Source: Deinococcus frigens DSM 12807
GTDB lineage: Bacteria; Deinococcota; Deinococci; Deinococcales; Deinococcaceae
Direction: 5' to 3'
NCBI RefSeq assembly: GCF_000701425.1
Contig: NZ_JNIW01000027.1
Span: 1-52,202 of the forward strand
DNA: 52,202 nucleotides
Shown here one piece after another: positions 17,460-27,372 of this stretch. Positions within the stretch are counted from its first letter, which is position 1. Every line of letters starts with the position of its first letter. Below the pieces are notes generated by a model. The model was not told the DNA's origin, searched no databases, and worked only from the letters and a program-made list of their open reading frames with translations. The translations under genes were made by a program, and so were the position numbers.

Positions 17460-20063
17460 ATGCCTCAGCCACAGAACCAACCCACGTCCCTACCTACCCC
17501 CACCCGCCCGCCTCAGATCGTCGTGATCGGCAATGGCATGGTGGGCCACCGCCTGGTGGAGCAACTGCAAACCCAGGCGGGCGCTGTAGCACCTCAACAG
17601 ACACCACAAATCACTGTCATTTGCGAGGAATCGCGGCTGGCCTATGACCGCGTTCACCTGTCCAGCCACTTCGATGACCCCGCCCCCGATCTGGCCCTGG
17701 CGACTGCTGAGGGCTATGAGCAGGGTGGCGTGCGCGTCGTCTACGGGCAGGCTGAGGCGGTAGACACCGCGCAAAAGACTATTCAGGTAAACGATCAGAC
17801 CCTCAGTTACGACGCCCTGGTGTTTGCCACCGGCAGCTTTCCTTTCGTGCCGCCCATCGCTGGCAGGGACGCGCCCGGCTGTTTCGTGTACCGCACGCTG
17901 GATGACCTGGAACAGATCCGGGACGCGGCCAGGAATGCTAGGAGCGGCGTGGTCATCGGCGGCGGGCTGCTGGGGCTGGAGGCGGCGGGCGCACTGCAAA
18001 AGCTGGGGCTGACCACGCATGTCGTGGAATTTGCCCCGCAACTGATGCCCGCCCAACTAGACGCAGAGGGCGGCCAGACGCTGCGCCGCACCATTGAGGA
18101 CATGGGTATTGGCGTGCATGTGGGTAAGTCCACCTCTGAGGTGACGCTGGACGACAGCGGGCGCGTGTCGGGTCTGGCCTTCGCGGATGGCAGCGCGTTG
18201 GAGGCCGATCTGGTGGTCTTCTCGGCGGGCATCCGTCCACGCGACGATCTGGCACGGGCTTCCGGGCTGGCGCTGGGCGAACGCGGCGGCATTGTCATCG
18301 ACGACACTTGCCAGACCAGCGCGCCGGGCGTGTACGCGGTGGGCGAATGCGCGCTGCACGGCGGGCGCATCTACGGCCTGGTGGCCCCCGGCTACAGCAT
18401 GGCGAAGGTGGCGGCGGCCAGTATCCTGCATGGGCTGGGGTTGGGAAACGCCCCGGCGACGTTTACGGGCGCTGACCTCTCCACCAAACTCAAGTTGCTG
18501 GGCGTGGAGGTGGGTTCCTTTGGCGACGCAAAAGGCGTGACCGAAGGCTGCCGCACCGTGTCCCTGAGTGACAACGTGCGCGGCACCTACAGCAAACTTG
18601 TTTTGTCTGCCGACGGCCTGCGTATGCTGGGCGGGCTGCTAGTGGGCGACACCGCGCGCTATAACGATCTGCTCGATCTGGCGCTGTTCGGGACGCCATT
18701 GACCGTACCGCCCGAAACATTGATCGTGCCACCGTTGCCGGGCGGCGCTGTCCTGCCCGCAATCACCAACGCCCTGATCTGCTCATGCGAGAACGTGCGC
18801 GCCGACGCCGTGTGCAACGCGATTGGCGAGGGTGCGCGCGATATCAAGGCGCTCAAAAGCTGCACCGGGGCCGGGACGGGCTGCGGCGGCTGCGTACCAA
18901 GTCTGCACGGCCTGCTGCAAGGTGAATTGCGGCGGCTGGGCGAAACGGTCAGCAACCACCTCTGCGAACACTTCGCCTACTCGCGCCAGGAGCTGTTCAA
19001 CTTGATCCGGGTCAGGGGACACCGCGCCTGGGATGGGGTGCTGGCCGCGCACGGCAGCGGCCTGGGCTGCGAGGTCTGCAAACCCGCCGTGGGCAGCGTC
19101 CTCGCCAGCCTGCACAATGAATACGTGCTCAAGCCGCAGCACGCGCCGCTTCAGGACACCAACGACGCCTTTCTGGCCAACATCCAGAAGAACGGCACAT
19201 ACTCGGTGATGCCGCGTGTGCCGGGCGGCGAAATCACGGCGGATAGCCTGATTGCCATTGGCGAGGTGGCGCGCAATTTCGGCATGTACTGCAAGATCAC
19301 CGGCGGGCAGCGCATCGACCTGCTGGGCGCGCAGCGCGACGATCTGCCCGCCATCTGGGCCGAACTGATCGCGGCGGGCTTCGAGAGCGGACACGCCTAC
19401 GGCAAGAGCCTGCGAACCATCAAGAGCTGTGTGGGTTCGACGTGGTGCCGCTACGGCGTGCAGGACAGCACCGGGCTGGCAATCCGGCTAGAACTGCGCT
19501 ACCGGGGCCTGCGCAGCCCGCACAAGCTGAAAAGTGGCGTGTCCGGCTGCACCCGCGAGTGTGCCGAGGCCCGCAGCAAGGACTTCGGCATCATCGCCAC
19601 CGAGGCGGGCTGGAACCTGTACGTGGGCGGCAACGGCGGCGTGACCCCCAGACACGCCCTGCTGCTGGCCGAGGGGCTGGACGAGCAAACCCTGACCCGC
19701 ACCATTGACCGCTACCTGATGTTCTATGTCCGCACGGCAGACCGCCTCCAGCGCACCAGCGCGTGGCTGGAAGGGTTGGAGGGCGGTCTGGATTATCTGC
19801 GCGCCGTGATCATGGACGACTCTCTGGGCCTGTGTGCCGATCTGGACGCCGCGATGGATCAGCACGTCGGCAGCTACGAGGACGAGTGGGCCGCCGCCCT
19901 GGCCGATCCCGCCACTCCTGCCCGTTTCCGCACGTTCGTCAACGCCGACACCCGCGACACCGGGTTGCAGTGGGTGGAGGAACGCGGCCAGTTGCGCCCG
20001 GCATTTGCCCATGAGATGACGCAGGGTCTGACGCCGCTGCCGATGGCAGGCGGGGACGACTAG
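17460..20063 (+). CDS. nirB: Nitrite reductase [NAD(P)H], large subunit
   Basis: NirB reduces nitrite to ammonium with six electrons from NAD(P)H. The 867-residue protein begins with an FAD/NAD-binding pyridine-nucleotide oxidoreductase module (V-I-G-N-G-M-V-G-H, then V-I-G-G-G-L-L-G-L-E). Two BFD-like [2Fe-2S] segments follow (C-S-C-E-N ... G-C-G-G-C, and G-C-E-V-C-K-P). The last part is the sirohaem/[4Fe-4S] domain with S-C-V-G-S-T-W-C and S-G-C-T-R-E-C. AGGAG lies 7 nt before ATG 17460, so I reject a start 34 codons upstream. Confidence 0.96.
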   Translation: MPQPQNQPTSLPTPTRPPQIVVIGNGMVGHRLVEQLQTQAGAVAPQQTPQITVICEESRLAYDRVHLSSHFDDPAPDLALATAEGYEQGGVRVVYGQAEAVDTAQKTIQVNDQTLSYDALVFATGSFPFVPPIAGRDAPGCFVYRTLDDLEQIRDAARNARSGVVIGGGLLGLEAAGALQKLGLTTHVVEFAPQLMPAQLDAEGGQTLRRTIEDMGIGVHVGKSTSEVTLDDSGRVSGLAFADGSALEADLVVFSAGIRPRDDLARASGLALGERGGIVIDDTCQTSAPGVYAVGECALHGGRIYGLVAPGYSMAKVAAASILHGLGLGNAPATFTGADLSTKLKLLGVEVGSFGDAKGVTEGCRTVSLSDNVRGTYSKLVLSADGLRMLGGLLVGDTARYNDLLDLALFGTPLTVPPETLIVPPLPGGAVLPAITNALICSCENVRADAVCNAIGEGARDIKALKSCTGAGTGCGGCVPSLHGLLQGELRRLGETVSNHLCEHFAYSRQELFNLIRVRGHRAWDGVLAAHGSGLGCEVCKPAVGSVLASLHNEYVLKPQHAPLQDTNDAFLANIQKNGTYSVMPRVPGGEITADSLIAIGEVARNFGMYCKITGGQRIDLLGAQRDDLPAIWAELIAAGFESGHAYGKSLRTIKSCVGSTWCRYGVQDSTGLAIRLELRYRGLRSPHKLKSGVSGCTRECAEARSKDFGIIATEAGWNLYVGGNGGVTPRHALLLAEGLDEQTLTRTIDRYLMFYVRTADRLQRTSAWLEGLEGGLDYLRAVIMDDSLGLCADLDAAMDQHVGSYEDEWAAALADPATPARFRTFVNADTRDTGLQWVEERGQLRPAFAHEMTQGLTPLPMAGGDD

Positions 20064-20129
20064 CGAAAAACCTTCAGACCCCCAGACCTTTTAACTTCCA
20101 GACCCTCTGACCACTCCAAAGGAGTCCCC

Positions 20130-20507
20130 ATGACCCTCAATCTTAATCCCCATTCCAGCCCTCCCCTTCCTTCCTGGCAGCGCGTGTGCAGTCTGGCGGA
20201 CATCCTGCCGGGCCTGGGCGTCTGCGCGCTGGTGGACGGACGGCAGATCGCCGTCTTTCATGTCGCCGGGCAGGTCTACGCCGTGAGCAACCGCGATCCC
20301 TTCACCGGGGCAGACGTGATCTCGCGCGGGCTGACGGGCAGTTACCGCGACAGGGAAGCAAAGGAACGGCCCAAGGTGGCCTCGCCGCTGCTGAAACACG
20401 CCTTCGATCTGGAAACGGGGCAGTCGCTGGACCACGCGGACATGACCTTGCCCACCTACCCTGCGCGGGTTCAGGAAGGTGAGGTATGGATTGGTTTGGT
20501 GGACTGA
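20130..20507 (+). CDS. nirD: Nitrite reductase [NAD(P)H], small subunit
   Basis: The 125-residue protein has a Rieske-like fold without any cluster ligands: N-R-D-P-F-T-G stands where C-x-H would be, and L-L-K-H-A-F-D where C-x2-H would be. That is normal for NirD, which assists NirB. AAAGGAG precedes the ATG by 7 nt. It follows nirB after 66 bp, and its 3' end overlaps the start of the broken hemD by 22 bp. Confidence 0.93.
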   Translation: MTLNLNPHSSPPLPSWQRVCSLADILPGLGVCALVDGRQIAVFHVAGQVYAVSNRDPFTGADVISRGLTGSYRDREAKERPKVASPLLKHAFDLETGQSLDHADMTLPTYPARVQEGEVWIGLVD

Positions 20508-21210
20508 GGGTGCTGAGTCTGGAATCGCGCGGCGCCGAGGAAATGGCGACGCTGATCGGCAAATACGGCGGCGTGCCCGTGGTGGCCCCCAGCATGCGCG
20601 AGCAGAAGCTGGACCTGACCCGCGCCATCTGGACACCTTGCGCGGCATTCAACTGGTGGCGCGCGGCAACAAGCCCATGCAGGCGCTGAAGGAATTCGGT
20701 CTGTTGGGCGTGAATGTCGCCAAACCCCACACCTGGCACGAGGTCCAGGCCCACCTGCTGTCTGCCCTGGAGGCCGGGCAACACGCCGTCCTGCTGGAAT
20801 ACGGCGAGGCCATGCCCGCCCCGATGCTGCGCGAACTGGGCTTCGCGGGCCTGCGTGTAACCAGCCTGCCGGTGTACCGCTGCGCCTTCCCGCTGGACAC
20901 TGGCCCGCTGGACGCGTCGGTGCGCGACTGCGTGCTGGGCGGCCCGGACGTGCTGCTGCTGTCCAGCGGCACCCAGGCCCTGCACTTCCTGAAATACGCC
21001 GAGGGGCTGGGACTGCTGTCCCACGCCCGCGAGGCGCTGAACCGTCTGGTGATCGTCAGCATCGGCCCGGCGTGCAGCGAGGCCGCCGCCGATCTGGGCC
21101 TGCGGATCGATCTGGAGGCCAATCCGCACAAGATGGGCATTCTGGTGCGCCTGGCCGCCGAACACACGCCGGGCATTATCGAGAAACGGCGGCTTTTGCG
21201 GGCGGGGTAA
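20486..21210 (+). pseudogene. hemD: Uroporphyrinogen-III synthase with internal out-of-frame deletion
   Basis: The 5' part from ATG 20486 reads L-R-V-L-S-L-E-S-R-G-A-E-E-M and then V-V-A-P-S-M-R-E-Q-K-L-D-L-T, a good HemD N terminus. Around 20625-20635 similarity jumps to the next frame, which continues H-L-D-T-L-R-G-I-Q-L-V-A-R-G-N-K-P to the stop at 21210. The segment that should lie between (about 30-40 residues, including the usual T-G-V-G-T region) is missing. Neither frame alone can make the enzyme. HemD supplies the precursor of sirohaem, the NirB cofactor, so another copy is expected elsewhere. Confidence 0.8.
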
Positions 21211-21216
21211 AACAGG

Positions 21217-21369
21217 CCCCTCACCCCAACCCCTCTGCAAGCAGGTCTGCGACTCTCCCCTGCGGAGAGGGGCTTTTTGTTGCCCCTTCTGGTGAGGGCG
21301 CAAATGCCGAGTCACCTTCTGACCCTCTACCACGGGGAGAGAGTGCCGCGCCACTCGGCGGGTGAGGGG
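21217..21369. repeat. 153-bp intergenic element bounded by 10-bp inverted repeats
   Basis: CCCCTCACCC (21217-21226) and its perfect complement GGGTGAGGGG (21360-21369) bound the stretch between the broken hemD and the DUF72 gene. Inside lies the terminator at 21253-21278 and further C/G-rich half-repeats. It has the look of a small mobile or repeated intergenic element, but only one such copy is in the window. Confidence 0.45.
21253..21278 (+). terminator. Terminator of the nirBD-hemD transcript
   Basis: CTCTCC and GGAGAG form a stem with a CCTGC loop, followed by GGGC and five T residues (21274-21278). Nearly the same hairpin ends the glutaredoxin gene at 27820-27848. Confidence 0.8.
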
Positions 21370-21375
21370 TCCTCC

Positions 21376-22203
<828 letters not shown>

Positions 22204-22270
22204 GAATTCAGGGTAGAGCGTGGGTCAGTCGGCAGGGTCCGGGATGAAGGCGGGTTCAAGATGGAGCCTT

Positions 22271-22303
22271 AAAAAAGGCACGGAACAGCCTCCACGCCTT
22301 CCG
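22271..22303 (-). terminator. Terminator of the response regulator gene
   Basis: On the minus strand CGGAA pairs with TTCCG (22303-22299 with 22285-22281), with a 13-nt loop. A 4-nt gap and six U residues (22276-22271) follow. It lies about 15 bp after the gene. Confidence 0.6.
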
Positions 22304-22317
22304 TTCTTCTGGCCCGC

Positions 22318-22767
22318 TCAGTACAGGCGCGGATGCCGGTTCAGATCGGTCCAGAACGCCTGGATGGTGTGCATCGCCTCGCTGAACTGGGCGAAGTCCA
22401 GCGGCTTGATCACGTAGGCGCTCGCGCCGTGCGCGTAGGAATCGCGGATGTCGCGGTCCTCGCCGCTGGTGGTCAGCATCACCACCGGGATATCGCGCAG
22501 AGCTGACTCTGCGCGGATGGCGTCCAGAACGGCCAGACCGTCCATCTGAGGCATCTTCAGGTCCAGCAGGATCAGGTCCGGCAGGGGGGTATTGTCCTGA
22601 ACCGCACAGCGCAGTAAACCCAGGGCTTCCTGACCGCCCCCGGCCACCACGACTTCGGGCCGGGAATCGCCTACCCGCTCGCTGCCGATGGCAGACAGGG
22701 CCAGTTCCAGATCGTTGGGATTGTCGTCGACGAGCAGGATTCGGTGCGTGATCACGGCATTCTCCAT
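22318..22767 (-). CDS. Single-domain response regulator (CheY/Rcp1-like)
   Basis: The 149 residues form one receiver domain. The acidic pair is D14-D15 in L-L-V-D-D-N-P, the phosphorylation site is D69 in L-L-D-L-K-M-P, and the conserved lysine is in Y-V-I-K-P-L. The insert after helix 1 and the P-L-D-F-A-Q-F end resemble Rcp1-type regulators that partner phytochrome or other hybrid kinases. No kinase gene is adjacent, so the partner is unknown. It has no output domain. Confidence 0.88.
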   Translation of the reverse strand: MENAVITHRILLVDDNPNDLELALSAIGSERVGDSRPEVVVAGGGQEALGLLRCAVQDNTPLPDLILLDLKMPQMDGLAVLDAIRAESALRDIPVVMLTTSGEDRDIRDSYAHGASAYVIKPLDFAQFSEAMHTIQAFWTDLNRHPRLY

Positions 22768-23069
22768 GAAGGGTGGGCCGGCAGACCGCCCTGTCGATAC
22801 ACAGGTGGTCCGGGGTGGCTGGCTCGGCCTGGGGAAGCCACCAGATGCCTCCAGTTTAGCATAGTGAATAAAGGAATCTTAAACTTCAAGGGGGGTGTGA
22901 ACAACTTGGCATTGGGCAAATTTTGTGTGTAGAAGGACACAATCTGGTCTTGAGCGGCAGGAAGCAGCTCTCATGATAAGGCGGGCCGTGGGGCCGCACC
23001 AGCCGCCAGGATCAGACCCCCCAGGTCCGGCCTGGTAGACGCCTGCCGCGCGCCGCGCCCGTGGTCACG
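22768..23069. other. Intergenic region between the response regulator and hisF
   Basis: No gene is supported here. The stretch 22855-22935 is clearly more AT-rich than the surroundings. On the minus strand it has TAAACT (22858-22853), a plausible -10 for the response regulator with a leader of about 80 nt. The rest shows nothing I can assign. Confidence 0.4.
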
Positions 23070-23082
23070 TAAACTCCGGGAC

Positions 23083-23901
23083 ATGTTGACCAAGCGCATC
23101 ATTCCCTGTCTGGACGTGCAAAATGGCCGGGTGGTCAAGAACGTCCGCTTTTTTGAAGATCACCGCGATGCGGGCGATCCCCTGGTGCTAGCGCAGGTCT
23201 ATGAGCAGCAGCAGGCCGATGAACTGGTCTTTTACGACATCACCGCCACCCACGAGGGCCGGGGCCTGATGCTGGACGTGGCCGCGCGGGTGGCCGAGCA
23301 GGTGATGATGCCGCTGACGGTGGGCGGCGGCGTGAATGCGCTCTCGGACTTCCGGCAACTGCTGCTGGCCGGGGCCGACAAGATCAGCGTCAACAGCGGC
23401 GCGCTGACCCGCCCCGAGCTGATCCGCGAGGCCAGTGACCACCACGGCGCGCAGTGCGTGATGCTGTCGGTGGACGCCAAGCGCCGCCCGGACGGCAGCG
23501 GCTGGAACGTCTTTCGCGCGGGCGGGCGGGTGGACACCGGGCTGGACCTGCTGGAGTGGGCCGTGCGCGGGCAGACGCTGGGCGCGGGCGAGATCTGTCT
23601 GAACATCATGGACGCCGACGGCACGCAGGCGGGCTTTAACCTGGAGGCGACCCGCACCGTGGCCCGCGCGGTGGACCTGCCGGTGATCGCCTCCGGCGGG
23701 GCGGGGCAACTCTCGGACTTTTACGAGGTCCTGACCGCCGGGCTGGCCGACGCCGCGCTGGCGGCCAGCGTCTTTCACTTCGGCGAACTGACCGTGCCAC
23801 AGGTCAAGGCGTACCTGCACGCGCAGGGCGTGGCGGTGCGGCCCGAATGGCAGGACACGGCAACTGTGGAGGAGGCCGTGCTGCAAGGCGGGGCCAGATG
23901 A
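23083..23901 (+). CDS. hisF: Imidazole glycerol phosphate synthase, cyclase subunit
   Basis: HisF converts PRFAR and the ammonia released by HisH to IGP and AICAR. The (beta/alpha)8 protein has catalytic D11 in I-P-C-L-D-V and D131 in L-S-V-D-A-K. Phosphate-binding glycines are in T-V-G-G-G-V and I-A-S-G-G-A-G. At 272 residues it is slightly longer than usual at the C terminus. TAAACT (23070-23075) ends 7 nt before the ATG (leaderless). Its stop overlaps the hisIE start (ATGA). Confidence 0.96.
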   Translation: MLTKRIIPCLDVQNGRVVKNVRFFEDHRDAGDPLVLAQVYEQQQADELVFYDITATHEGRGLMLDVAARVAEQVMMPLTVGGGVNALSDFRQLLLAGADKISVNSGALTRPELIREASDHHGAQCVMLSVDAKRRPDGSGWNVFRAGGRVDTGLDLLEWAVRGQTLGAGEICLNIMDADGTQAGFNLEATRTVARAVDLPVIASGGAGQLSDFYEVLTAGLADAALAASVFHFGELTVPQVKAYLHAQGVAVRPEWQDTATVEEAVLQGGAR

Positions 23902-24572
23902 GCGGCGCACCCCAGCCCCCTGACCTCTCGGCCCTGAACTTCGGCGCGGACGGCCTGATTCCGGTGGTCACGCAGGACGCGCGCACAGGGGCGGTGCTGA
24001 TGCAGGCGTATGCGGACCGGGACGCGCTGGAACGCACCCTGGCCACCCGCGAGGCCACCTATTACAGCCGTTCGCGCGCGGGGCAGTGGATCAAGGGGAA
24101 AACCAGCGGCCACACCCAGCGCGTGTTGGGCGTGTCTGTAGACTGCGACGGCGACAGCGTGCTGTACCGCGTGGAGCAGACCGGGGCCGCCTGCCACACC
24201 GGGGAATACTCGTGCTTCTACACGCCGCTGCTGGAAGACCAGACCCCCACGGCTGGCCTGGACGGCACGTTGGAGCGCGTCTATACCACCATCTCGGAGC
24301 GCCTCGCCACGCTGCCGGAGGGCAGTTACGTGGCCCGGTTGCACGCCGGGGGCCTGGACCGGGTCCTCAAGAAAATCAGCGAGGAGAGCGGCGAGGTGCT
24401 GCTGGCCGCCAAGAACGGGGACCGCGCCGAACTGGCGACCGAGGTGGCCGACCTGCTGTTCCACACCCTGTTCGCGATGGCCGAGGTGGGCGTCTCGCCG
24501 GGCGACGTGGCCGCCGTCCTGCAAGGCCGCGAGGGAAGGAGCGGCCTGAAGGGGCCGAAGGAAGCGGGCTGA
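23898..24572 (+). CDS. hisIE: Bifunctional phosphoribosyl-AMP cyclohydrolase / phosphoribosyl-ATP pyrophosphatase
   Basis: The 224-residue fusion performs steps 2 and 3 of histidine synthesis. The HisI part (to about residue 120) has Y-Y-S-R-S-R and the metal-binding V-D-C-D-G-D and [11 protein letters not shown]. The HisE part has [12 protein letters not shown] and [11 protein letters not shown] 23898 overlaps the hisF stop, so the two genes are translationally coupled. A terminator follows at 24641. Confidence 0.95.
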   Translation: MSGAPQPPDLSALNFGADGLIPVVTQDARTGAVLMQAYADRDALERTLATREATYYSRSRAGQWIKGKTSGHTQRVLGVSVDCDGDSVLYRVEQTGAACHTGEYSCFYTPLLEDQTPTAGLDGTLERVYTTISERLATLPEGSYVARLHAGGLDRVLKKISEESGEVLLAAKNGDRAELATEVADLLFHTLFAMAEVGVSPGDVAAVLQGREGRSGLKGPKEAG

Positions 24573-24640
24573 AGGCGTGGTGAAAGGAGCGTGAAGCCCC
24601 GGCCTGATCCAAATGCCCGCGCGGCGCATATGGCTGTTCA

Positions 24641-24682
24641 GGAGCGCGTGTCCACCTGGGGAGGCACGCGTTCCCTTTTTTA
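24641..24682 (+). terminator. Terminator of the hisF-hisIE operon
   Basis: A 10-bp stem (24641-24650 with 24665-24674, one G-U pair) with a 14-nt loop is followed by C and TTTTTTATT. Confidence 0.85.
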
Positions 24683-24736
24683 TTGCCCTGCCTTTTATTG
24701 CCCCGCTTTTCATGGTTCAGCCGCGCTGGCCCGGCC

Positions 24737-25330
24737 ATGACTGTCCCCCCGGACGACAGCCCCGCCAACAGGAGCGGATGGGACAAGGGCCAGTGGCGGG
24801 CCTGGGCGCGGGAACGCCGCGCGGCCCTGCCCGATCACTCGGCAGCAATCACCGCGCATCTGCATACCTTCTTGCAGGAGGCGGGCGCGCGGCGGGTGCT
24901 GGCCTACCGCGCCCTGCCCGACGAGCCAGATGTAGCGGCGCTGGCCCACGACTTCGAGTTGCTGGCTCCCCGCGCCCGCTTCCGGCCCACGCCCAGATTG
25001 ACGCTGCACCCGTGGAACACCGCCACTGAGCCGAACCGCTTCGGAGCCTTGCAGCCGCCCGCCGACGCACCCGAGGTTCCATTGAGCAGCGTAGACGCGG
25101 TGCTGCTGCCCGGCCTCGCCTTCAATGAACGCGGCATCCGCCTGGGCTACGGCGGCGGATTCTATGACCGCCTGCTGCCCGGTTTCGGCGGCCTGAGCGT
25201 GGGCGTCATTCCGGGGGCGCTGATCGTGCCGCACCTGCCTGCCGATCTGCACGACGTCCCGGTGGCCTGGCTGGCGACAGAGGGCGGAATGATCCGCATT
25301 TCCAATTCGTCCTCAGGCGGAGCTGGCTAA
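24737..25330 (+). CDS. 5-formyltetrahydrofolate cyclo-ligase
   Basis: The enzyme converts 5-formyl-THF to 5,10-methenyl-THF with ATP. The 197-residue protein has the family hallmark [13 protein letters not shown] near residue 135 and the N-terminal [16 protein letters not shown] start it at ATG 24737; the in-frame ATG at 24683 lies almost on the T tract of the preceding terminator. Its stop overlaps the stop of the convergent DUF3291 gene (CTAA). Confidence 0.9.
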   Translation: MTVPPDDSPANRSGWDKGQWRAWARERRAALPDHSAAITAHLHTFLQEAGARRVLAYRALPDEPDVAALAHDFELLAPRARFRPTPRLTLHPWNTATEPNRFGALQPPADAPEVPLSSVDAVLLPGLAFNERGIRLGYGGGFYDRLLPGFGGLSVGVIPGALIVPHLPADLHDVPVAWLATEGGMIRISNSSSGGAG

Positions 25331-25767
25331 TGGGCCAGAGGCTCGAAGACCCTGGCGAAGGTAAAGGCGTGCGGCATCGGCCCATGCTCGGTCAGATGCC
25401 CTAGCCGCTCCCTGGCCTCCAGCACCGTGGGGCGGTGGCCGTCTTGCACCCACCACAGCGCCACAAAGATGTCCATGCGGGTGAACCACTCGCGGCGGCG
25501 CTTGAGGAAGTCGGTGTGATGGCTGCGGTACGTGAAGCTGCGCAGCGCCTCCGCGTCCTGCCAGACGCTCAGGTTCACGATGATGCTGGAATTCTCGTTG
25601 TAAGAAATGTTGGTGGCGTTGCCGCCGTCGTCCTGGAGCCGCCACACGAAACCGGGCGTGGCCTCGGCCAGTGCGTTGACCGGGTCCAGATTTGCCACGA
25701 ATTCGGCCATCATGGGATCGTCCAATGGCGCGCGCACACGGGCGAGGTTGACCTGAGCAAGCTGCAT
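25327..25767 (-). CDS. DUF3291-domain protein
   Basis: The 146-residue protein starts [11 protein letters not shown] and has [23 protein letters not shown] and A-L-W-W-V. This is the DUF3291 family, a dimeric alpha/beta-barrel related to monooxygenase-like proteins, of unknown function. TAGCCT on the minus strand ends 5 nt before ATG 25767, setting the start. The longer frame upstream is the tail of a broken GNAT gene. Confidence 0.88.
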   Translation of the reverse strand: MQLAQVNLARVRAPLDDPMMAEFVANLDPVNALAEATPGFVWRLQDDGGNATNISYNENSSIIVNLSVWQDAEALRSFTYRSHHTDFLKRRREWFTRMDIFVALWWVQDGHRPTVLEARERLGHLTEHGPMPHAFTFARVFEPLAH

Positions 25768-25789
25768 GGGGCAGGCTAGCGGCTCGGGG

Positions 25790-26283
25790 TCAGGAGCCGC
25801 GTTGCGGGTACGGCATGCGCGTTGCCGGATCGCCCAGATCGATCTCGAAGTAGAGGAAACCCTCCTCTCCTGCCCGGCGTCGTCGGGGCGGTAGCCCATG
25901 CGCTGGTAGGCGGGGCCAGTCTCATGGGTGTTGGCGTATCAGAACACGTAACGCAAAGGTCTTGCCCGCGCCCAGTCCTCTACCGCACGCATGAGCAACC
26001 GGGCCACGCCGCGCCGCCGCCACCCCGGAACGGTGTACAGGTCTTCGAGCTTGGCCGTACGGTGCGATTCACCGGAGCGCAGATGAGGACCGTAGTCGTG
26101 CAGGGCAGCGTAGCCAGCGACCTCTCCCCCGTCCGCCTGAGCCACCAGTACGGGGCGCAGTGGATTGCCGCAGAAGGAAGGGAAACGACGTTCCAGCGCC
26201 GACTCGTCCTCCACAAACCCCATGTCCAGCAGCATGGGTTTCAGGGCCGGAAAGTCGGCGGGGGTGGCGGGGCGCACGTGCAT
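25790..26283 (-). pseudogene. GNAT acetyltransferase broken by a stop codon and a frameshift
   Basis: From ATG 26283 the frame encodes a good GNAT domain (M-H-V-R-P-A-T-P-A-D-F-P-A-L ... V-P-G-W-R-R-R-G-V-A-R-L-L). At 25941-25939 a TGA follows Y-V-F where homologues are expected to carry Trp. The frame then continues Y-A-N-T-H-E-T-G-P-A-Y-Q-R-M-G-Y. A frameshift near 25860 moves the last part (G-F-L-Y-F-E-I-D-L-G-D-P-A-T-R-M) to another frame, ending at TGA 25792-25790. A truncated 114-residue product lacks part of the acetyl-CoA fold. The -10 TACGGT, 6 nt before the ATG, is intact. Confidence 0.8.
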
Positions 26284-26340
26284 CCTCACACCGTAGCGCC
26301 GCGCCCGCCCCTGCGCGTCCGCCCTCTGTAGCATGCGGGC

Positions 26341-27372
26341 ATGCCCCGCCGACTTCTGCCCCTGCTGAGCCTGCTCCTGACCGCCTGCGCCCCCGCCCTC
26401 GGCGGACCGGTCCAGCCACTCGCCGACTTGACCGCCACGCTGAGCGTCCCCAATCCCGAACATCTGCGGGTGGTGGTGATGGGCGATCAGGGGACCGGGA
26501 CGGAGGTTCAGCGGCGGGTGGCGGCGGCCATGCAGACCGTGTGCGCGGTGCAGGGCTGTGACCTGGGCGTGGGCCTGGGCGACAATTTCTATCCGGCAGG
26601 GCCGAAAGAGGCTGGCTCTCTCCTCTTTAAAACCAGATTCGCAGACGTTTACGGCCCGCTGAACATTCCCTTCCTGATGGTGCCGGGCAATCACGACGAG
26701 AGCGGCACATTCAACGGCGACGGCACAGACGCCAGGGGCGCGGACGCCGAAGTCGCCTATTCGCGTCTGAACCCGCAGTGGGTCATGCCGGGACGGACCT
26801 ACCGCGCGCCCGTGGGAACGCTGGCCGAGTTCTTCGCCGTGGACACCTCGCCGCTGGCCGCCTACCTGCCCGTGCGCCGCGCCAGCGAGCGGCCCGGAGG
26901 CGTGTGGGACGCCGCCCAGCAGGCGTGGCTGACGGAGTCCCTGGCAGCCAGCCCCGCCCGCTGGAAACTGGTGCTGGGCCACCATCCGCTGTTTTCCAAC
27001 GGCAAGCACGGGGACGCCGGGCGCTACGACGGCCTGCCCTTTGCCTTCCAGCGCGGGGACGCCGTGCGGAAGCTGTACGGGCTGGCCTGCGGTAGGGCGG
27101 ACCTGCTGCTGAGCGGCCACGATCACGCCCTGGAGGTCTTCGCGCCGCAGCCCGAATGCCCCGGCACCTGGACCGCCGTTTCGGGCGCGGCGGGCAAGAC
27201 CGAGGGCGGCAGCAAAGGCACCCGCCCCGCCGCCGCCGAGTTCTACGGGCAGCCCGGCTTCCTGTGGCTGGACGTGACGCCGCAGATCCTCACCATCAGC
27301 ACCTATACGGTGGCCCCAGACGGAGTGCCGACGCTGGCCGGGGCGCAGGAAATCAGGAAAGCAGCGAGATAG
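26341..27372 (+). CDS. Metallophosphoesterase lipoprotein (purple acid phosphatase-like)
   Basis: The 343-residue protein has a lipobox (L-L-T-A-C16), so it is anchored to a membrane and faces outward. All metal-binding blocks of calcineurin-like phosphoesterases are present: G-D49-Q-G, G-D81-N-F-Y, G-N117-H118-D119-E, L-G-H-H-P-L-F and S-G-H-D-H. The G-D-N-F-Y and G-H-H-P-L-F-S-N-G forms point to the purple acid phosphatase branch; substrate unknown. TAGCAT (26329-26334) ends 6 nt before the ATG (leaderless). It is divergent from the broken GNAT gene. Confidence 0.9.
   Translation: MPRRLLPLLSLLLTACAPALGGPVQPLADLTATLSVPNPEHLRVVVMGDQGTGTEVQRRVAAAMQTVCAVQGCDLGVGLGDNFYPAGPKEAGSLLFKTRFADVYGPLNIPFLMVPGNHDESGTFNGDGTDARGADAEVAYSRLNPQWVMPGRTYRAPVGTLAEFFAVDTSPLAAYLPVRRASERPGGVWDAAQQAWLTESLAASPARWKLVLGHHPLFSNGKHGDAGRYDGLPFAFQRGDAVRKLYGLACGRADLLLSGHDHALEVFAPQPECPGTWTAVSGAAGKTEGGSKGTRPAAAEFYGQPGFLWLDVTPQILTISTYTVAPDGVPTLAGAQEIRKAAR

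Noticed and set aside
22850..22940. AT-rich stretch as a replication origin or DnaA-box cluster
   Set aside because: No TTATCCACA-like boxes seen; a promoter region explains the AT content.
25939..25941. TGA read as tryptophan or selenocysteine in the GNAT gene
   Set aside because: A second lesion (frameshift near 25860) follows, which recoding would not repair.
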